Assembly: GCA_025526915.1 (NCBI GenBank)
Contig: JAHLKH010000325.1
Coordinates: forward strand, 1 to 20,395
DNA length: 20,395 nucleotides
Source of the DNA: Entophlyctis helioformis
Lineage: Eukaryota > Chytridiomycota > Chytridiomycetes > Chytridiales > Chytriomycetaceae
Direction: 5' to 3'
Within the stretch, counting starts at the first letter, position 1, and the number at the start of each line of letters is the position of its first letter. Shown in pieces: positions 16,759 through 20,395 of the stretch. The notes below the pieces were generated by a model. The model saw nothing but the letters and a program-made list of their open reading frames with translations, was not told the origin of the DNA and did no database searches. The position numbers and the translations under genes are program-made.

Positions 16759-19069
16759 TTACTCGGGGCGACGGAAGTTTGCGCCAGCGTAGCGGGCACG
16801 GGGGCCAAGCTGCTCCTCGATACGGAGAAGCTGGTTGTACTTGGCAAGGCGCTCAGAGCGGCAAGGAGCGCCGGTCTTGATCTGGCCAGTCTTGAGGCCA
16901 ACAACGAGGTCGGCAATGAACGTGTCCTCAGTCTCGCCCGAGCGGTGCGAGACCATGACACCCCAGCCGTCCTCCTGGGCGAGCTTGGCGGCACGGATGG
17001 ACTCGGTGACGGTACCGATCTGGTTGACCTTGAGGAGCAGACCGTTGCAGGCCTTCTTCTGGATAGCGGTGTGGATGCGCTTGGGGTTGGTGACGGTGAG
17101 ATCGTCGCCGACAATCTGGATGTTGACCGAGGCGGTGAGCTTCGAGTACGCCTCCCAGTCGTCCTGGTCGAAGGGGTCCTCGATCGAGACGATGGGGTAC
17201 TCGGCAACAAACGAGCGGTACAGGTCGGCGAGCTTGTCGCCAGTCAGGTGCTGCGACTCGTCGGACGAGGGGTTCTTGAAGTCGAGGTCGTACTTGCCCT
17301 CCTTGTAGAACTCTGTCAAGCGAATACAGAGAGTCAGATCAGATCCAGCCGGCCATGGCCGCATCAGAGAGAGCAAGTGTGCGGATGTGCACCGACACGG
17401 CAAACTCACCAGAGGCAGCCACGTCCATGGCGATCTGGATCTTGCCAGTGTAGCCGGCAGCCTCGATGGCAACCTTGAGGAGCTCGAGACCCTCCTTGTT
17501 GTCCTGGATGTTGGGAGCAAAGCCGCCCTCGTCACCGACGTTGGTGGCTGAGTGGATGATTGACGGACGAATGCGTGAGCACTCGATCATCAGAGGGAAC
17601 GGCACAGGCTGGACGACAGAGTCCGACGACGCGCTTACCGTCCTGGCCGTACTTCTTCTTGATGACCGTCTTGAGGTGGTGGTAGACCTCGGAGCCCATG
17701 CGCATGGCCTCGGAGAAGGAGGAGGCGCCGGTGGGGAGGATCATGAACTCCTGCATGGCAAGCTTGTTGCCGGCGTGGGAGCCGCCGTTGATGACGTTGA
17801 AGCAGGGGACAGGGAGGATGACGGCGTCCTTGTTGCCGGCCAGATCGGCAAGGTGCTGGTAGAGGGGCACATCCTGCAGACGGGAGTGGAATGCGGTGGA
17901 GAGCGGTGGGATGCGATGTCAGTCCATGCGTCAGGGGGGCTTTCGCCGATGGATGCGATGGATGCCGATGCGATCTGCGACGGATGGCGATGGCTGCGAC
18001 AGATGGCTCAAGACGAACCTTGGCAGCGGCACCGGCACGGGCCACGGCGAGAGAGACACCGAGGATGGCGTTGGCGCCGAGGTTGGCTGCGGGCCGCAGC
18101 AGCAGCAGCAGAGAGGAGAGAGGCACAGGCGGAGGCGGGAGGAGCACGGCCAAGCAACGGCGAGCAGAACACGGCGGAGCAGATGCACGCACACTTGTTC
18201 TCGGTGCCGTCGAGGGCGAGGAGGAAGTTGTCGATGGCCTCCTGGTTGGTGACGTCGAGGGCGGCGGCGATGAGCTTGGGGGCAATCACGTCGTTGACGT
18301 TGCTGATGGCCTTGAAGACGGCTGCGGGCAGCGGGGCAGCGGAGCGGAGGTGTCGGGAGGGTCAGCCGTGCAAGCCAGCAAGGCGGCAAGGCCGCCGCAA
18401 AAGACAATGGCCGCCGCGAGAGACATGCGCGAGAGGGCGAGCCGGAGGCGAGCCACCCACATTTGCCCATGTAGCGGGACTTGTCGCCGTCACGGAGCTC
18501 GAGGGCCTCGTGGATGCCGGTCGAGGCGCCCGAGGGCACGGCGGCGGTGAAGGTGCCTGCGTGCGAGCGGGCGGCGTGCGAGACAGCGTGCGAGACGGCG
18601 TCGCGGGTGTGAGTCAGCACGTGAGAGTCATGAATGGTCAGCCGAGTCATGCGGTGCGGCCAGCGTGAGGCACTTGGCTGCATATGCAGTGCATGACGAG
18701 TGCATGACGAGTGCATATGGAGTGCATATGGAGGGCATCCACTATGCATGACGAGCGCATATGGAGTGCATCCACTATGCATGGCGAGCGCATATGGAGT
18801 GCATGACGTACCCTGCTCGGTCGTGACGTCAACCTCGACGGTGGGGCCGCCGCGCGAGTCGAAGATGGAGCGGGCCTGTGGGCAGGCAGGGAGTGGGCGA
18901 GGGCAGGCGAGGGCCGGCGAGGGCAGAGCAAGCAGACAGCGCAGGAAACCAGGCAACCAGTCAGCCAGTCAGTCAGTCAGCCAGTCAGTCAGTCGACCGG
19001 CCAGCCAGCCAGGCTGTCAACTCGGAGCGGCCCGCGTCTGACCTTGATCTTGGTGACGGTGATGGCCAT
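16759..19069 (-). CDS. ENO: Enolase (2-phosphoglycerate hydratase), 8 exons, 436 aa
   Basis: Converts 2-phosphoglycerate to phosphoenolpyruvate in glycolysis, as a cytosolic Mg2+-dependent dimer. Exons in transcript order: 19069-19043, 18875-18812, 18556-18461, 18321-18193, 18086-18019, 17873-17639, 17547-17410 and 17312-16759 (1,311 nt); all introns are GT-AG and phases close. Residues match yeast enolase with a +2 offset: catalytic E170, E213, K347 and H375, substrate-loop SGASTG, H161 (GGSHAG), metal ligands D248 (MDVAAS), E297 (IEDPFD) and D322 (VGDDLT), plus HRSGETED and [14 protein letters not shown]. It ends GANFRRPE. One oddity is SRGGP where SRGNP is usual (residue 19). The start MAITVTKIK is a 9-codon exon and fits the usual enolase beginning. 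A possible second first exon lies at 19167-19307. Confidence 0.96.
18680..18806 (-). repeat. Degenerate tandem repeat with CATATG words in an enolase intron
   Basis: About 125 bp within the largest enolase intron (18557-18811) built from the words GTGCATATGGA, GCATGACGAG and GCATCCACTAT. The clearest higher-order unit is about 33 bp (from 18745 and again from 18778). It reaches to within a few bases of the splice donor. Confidence 0.8.
18957..19013 (-). repeat. CAGT/CAGC tetranucleotide tract in enolase intron 1
   Basis: About 55 bp of AGTC and CAGC units inside the intron between the first two enolase exons (18876-19042). A GGCGAGGGC-type run (18896-18923) lies beside it. Confidence 0.85.
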
Positions 19070-19166
19070 GTTGGATGGGTTGGTGCGTTTGTGAACGAGT
19101 GGGAAAGTACGGCGACCCGTGTCAGTCCACTTTGCACAATCAACGGCTGGCAGTGGACCAACGGAC

Positions 19167-19307
19167 CTTGAGGATGTGGATGGTGTATGGCAGCGGCTGG
19201 CTCTCTGGCCCTGCCTGCCCGGCTGTCGGTGTTGAGGGTGCAGAGTCCGAGTTGTTGCGGTTGCGCAGATAGGCGGCCGTGCCGGCGACGGCGAGCGACA
19301 GCAGCAT
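19167..19307 (-). other. Candidate alternative first exon of enolase (47 codons)
   Basis: An ATG at 19307 on the minus strand opens 47 codons with a short hydrophobic start (MLLSLAVAGTAAYLRNRNN), a Ser/Pro/Gly linker, and the end PYTIHILK directly before a GT donor (GTCCGT). The donor phase (0) equals that of the normal first exon, [15 protein letters not shown]. Splicing to the common second exon ([10 protein letters not shown]) would give an N-terminally extended enolase of about 474 aa, and TIHILK resembles TVTKIK. An N-terminal anchor or organelle-targeting role would follow. Without transcripts it could equally be an untranslated exon or a chance frame. Confidence 0.3.
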
Positions 19308-19315
19308 GGGGGAGG

Positions 19316-19373
19316 GTCTGTCTGTCTGTCTGTCTGCCGGTCGGTCTGTCTGCCGGTCGGTCTGTGTCTGTCT
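19316..19373 (+). repeat. TCTG tetranucleotide microsatellite
   Basis: Nearly continuous TCTG units interrupted by CCGGTCGG, in the enolase upstream region. It is one of several TCTG/CAGA-type tracts in non-coding parts of the window. Confidence 0.9.
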
Positions 19374-19396
19374 ATGACGGTGTGGAGCAAAGCCAA

Positions 19397-20314
19397 TCAA
19401 TGTGGCGTTTCATTACTTGGCTGTGGATCTCGTTCTATTGCTCTTGCTGTTGCTGTTGCCGTTGCTGTTGACGGCCTTGCGAGAGTGGGGCGGCTGGTGG
19501 TCCATGGACACATCCGCTTGGCCTTGCTGCTGTTGCTGCTGCTGTTGTTGTTGCTGCTGTTGTGCTGCTGTTGCTGCTCTTGGGCAGCCAGAGTGTTTGC
19601 AATGTGCGTGTGGATTGTAGACAGCGGAGACGCCCGGAATGCGGGATGTGCCAGCACCTGCTTGAAGCGGCTCATGTCTTGCATGCTGTCCATGAGTGCC
19701 AGGCAGTCAGTCGATCGTCCTTCTACGGAGACATCCACAGAGACGGCCACTGCGCCAGTCCTCACTTTTTGCGGATGCGGGCCTGCTGTGACACAGGTGC
19801 TGCTGTTGCTGCTGCTGTTGCTGAGATAGACGCTGTCTTGTGTGCACCAGTCGACGCAGCATTCGCAGATGCCATTGCGTGGGCAGGCTGTGCCGATCCC
19901 AGCGCCAGATCGGCAGTTGCAGAGAGGGGCGACGGGAGCGGGCCGTCCAGCGAGAGGGCAGACTGCAGGGCAGCCCAGTCGGCCAGGATGCCAGTCTTTG
20001 TGCCTGCCGGTCGCACACAGGAGCGAGCAAGCAGTGCACAGGATGTCAGCCGAATGCAGCCAGCGAGACGGGCAGACGAATGCAGCCAGCCAGCGAGACG
20101 GGCAGGCGAGCAGGCGAGAGAGCGAGCGAGCGAGACACCGACCCTTGTGCGCGGCCCGTGGGTTGCGGGCAGCCTGCAGCCGAGACAGGAACGACGACTG
20201 CCTGGCGGTCTTTTTGGCGGCCTTGCTGGAGCGAGCCGCGCGGGAGTTGCCGCCGGTGGCAATCCCGGGCGTGGCGGAAACGGCCCTTGAGGTGTGTGGG
20301 GCAGCCGTGGGCAT
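19397..20314 (-). CDS. SLX9: SLX9-like ribosome biogenesis protein, 3 exons, 232 aa
   Basis: Exons in transcript order 20314-20143, 20003-19766 and 19685-19397 (699 nt, phases close, introns GT-AG). Family features: an N-terminal basic segment (SKAAKKTARQSSFLSRLQAA, about residues 29-48), a middle Leu/Ala segment (KTGILADWAALQSALSLDGP), and the C-terminal hallmark MSRFKQVLAHPAFRASPLSTIHTHI, close to the ends of yeast Slx9 and human SLX9/FAM207A. Those proteins act in 40S pre-ribosome maturation and export in the nucleolus. After the hallmark comes an extra tail of about 60 residues rich in Gln, Asn and Ser, partly encoded by a CAG/CAA repeat, which most relatives lack. The frame is open upstream of the ATG at 20314 to the window edge, so the true N-terminus could lie farther out. 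Homology is assigned from memory of the motif. Confidence 0.75.
   Translation of the reverse strand: MPTAAPHTSRAVSATPGIATGGNSRAARSSKAAKKTARQSSFLSRLQAARNPRAAHKGRCLARSLSRLLACPSRWLAAFVCPSRWLHSADILCTACSLLCATGRHKDWHPGRLGCPAVCPLAGRPAPVAPLCNCRSGAGIGTACPRNGICECCVDWCTQDSVYLSNSSSNSSTCVTAGPHPQKVRTGAVAVSVDVSVEGRSTDCLALMDSMQDMSRFKQVLAHPAFRASPLSTIHTHIANTLAAQEQQQQHNSSNNNSSSNSSKAKRMCPWTTSRPTLARPSTATATATARAIERDPQPSNETPH
19525..19581 (-). repeat. CAG/CAA trinucleotide repeat in the SLX9-like last exon
   Basis: On the plus strand a run of TGC, TGT and TTG triplets. Read in the gene's frame it encodes the Gln/Asn/Ser tail (EQQQQHNSSNNNSSSNSSK). A shorter triplet run in exon 2 (about 19797-19822) encodes an Ala/Thr-rich stretch instead. 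Confidence 0.9.
20047..20131 (-). repeat. GCGAGACGGGCAG-type tandem repeat in intron 1 of the SLX9-like gene
   Basis: CAGCGAGACGGGCAGACGAATGCAG-like units occur twice, followed by GGCGAGCA and GCGAGCGA runs up to the splice donor region. Wholly intronic (20004-20142). Confidence 0.8.
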
Positions 20315-20357
20315 TGCGGTCTGTGAGGCATTGGCTGCAGACGGGCCATTGCCCGTG

Positions 20358-20395
20358 CAGACTGGGCAGACTGGGCAGACTGGGCAGACTGGGCA
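20358..20395 (+). repeat. 9-bp tandem repeat at the window edge
   Basis: CAGACTGGG repeated four times and continuing to the last base. It lies upstream of, and in frame with, the SLX9-like start codon, so it is either its 5' leader or part of a longer N-terminus. Confidence 0.9.

Larger units (their letters stand above)
19070..19396 (-). other. Region between enolase and the SLX9-like gene
   Basis: A 327-bp gap between two genes of the same orientation. It should contain the enolase promoter and the SLX9 3' end. Apart from the candidate exon at 19167-19307 it holds a TCTG/CCGG tetranucleotide tract (19316-19373). No clear TATA box is visible. Confidence 0.6.

Overview
This is nuclear DNA of a eukaryote, most likely a GC-rich early-diverging (chytrid-like) fungus. 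The reasons are compact genes with many short GT-AG introns (about 74 to 255 nt), an intron-bearing tRNA-Tyr, Ty1/copia retrotransposons, a fungal-type PHO89/PiT phosphate transporter, an SLX9-type ribosome biogenesis gene, and an ankyrin/F-box-like protein of a kind I associate from memory with Rhizophydiales chytrids. The chytrid assignment is inference; no rDNA or other marker is present.

Layout: (1) 1-7786 is transposon territory on the minus strand. A complete 5,898-bp copia element (1665-7562; 461-bp LTRs differing at 2 sites; 5-bp target duplication TGATT) sits inside the gag region of a second, unrelated copia element whose pol runs off the left edge (1-1664) and whose gag start, primer site and 5' LTR end lie at 7563-7786. 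(2) 7854-10107 (+) is an eight-exon microsomal cytochrome P450 starting only 67 bp beyond the last assignable transposon base. (3) 10108-10987 is intergenic. (4) 10988-12907 (+) is a two-exon PiT/PHO89-type phosphate symporter. (5) 13219-13382 (+) holds tRNA-Ala(AGC) and an intron-containing tRNA-Tyr(GTA) 8 nt apart, probably one Pol III unit. (6) 13480-14332 is a non-LTR retrotransposon ORF remnant flanked by 135-bp direct repeats. (7) 14572-15933 (-) is an ankyrin-repeat protein. (8) 16759-19069 (-) is an eight-exon enolase with all catalytic residues, plus a candidate alternative first exon at 19167-19307. (9) 19397-20314 (-) is a three-exon SLX9-like gene reaching the right side.

The host genes are unrelated housekeeping or accessory genes (glycolysis, phosphate uptake, ribosome assembly, oxidation) and form no pathway cluster. 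The exon models for the P450, transporter, enolase and SLX9 were assembled by hand; every intron begins GT and ends AG, and the phases close to an integral number of codons (509, 570, 436 and 232 aa). The most unusual items are the nested copia pair with two different anticodon-arm primer sites, the in-frame pre-Gag extension, the repeat-flanked LINE remnant next to the tRNA pair, and the possible second enolase first exon.
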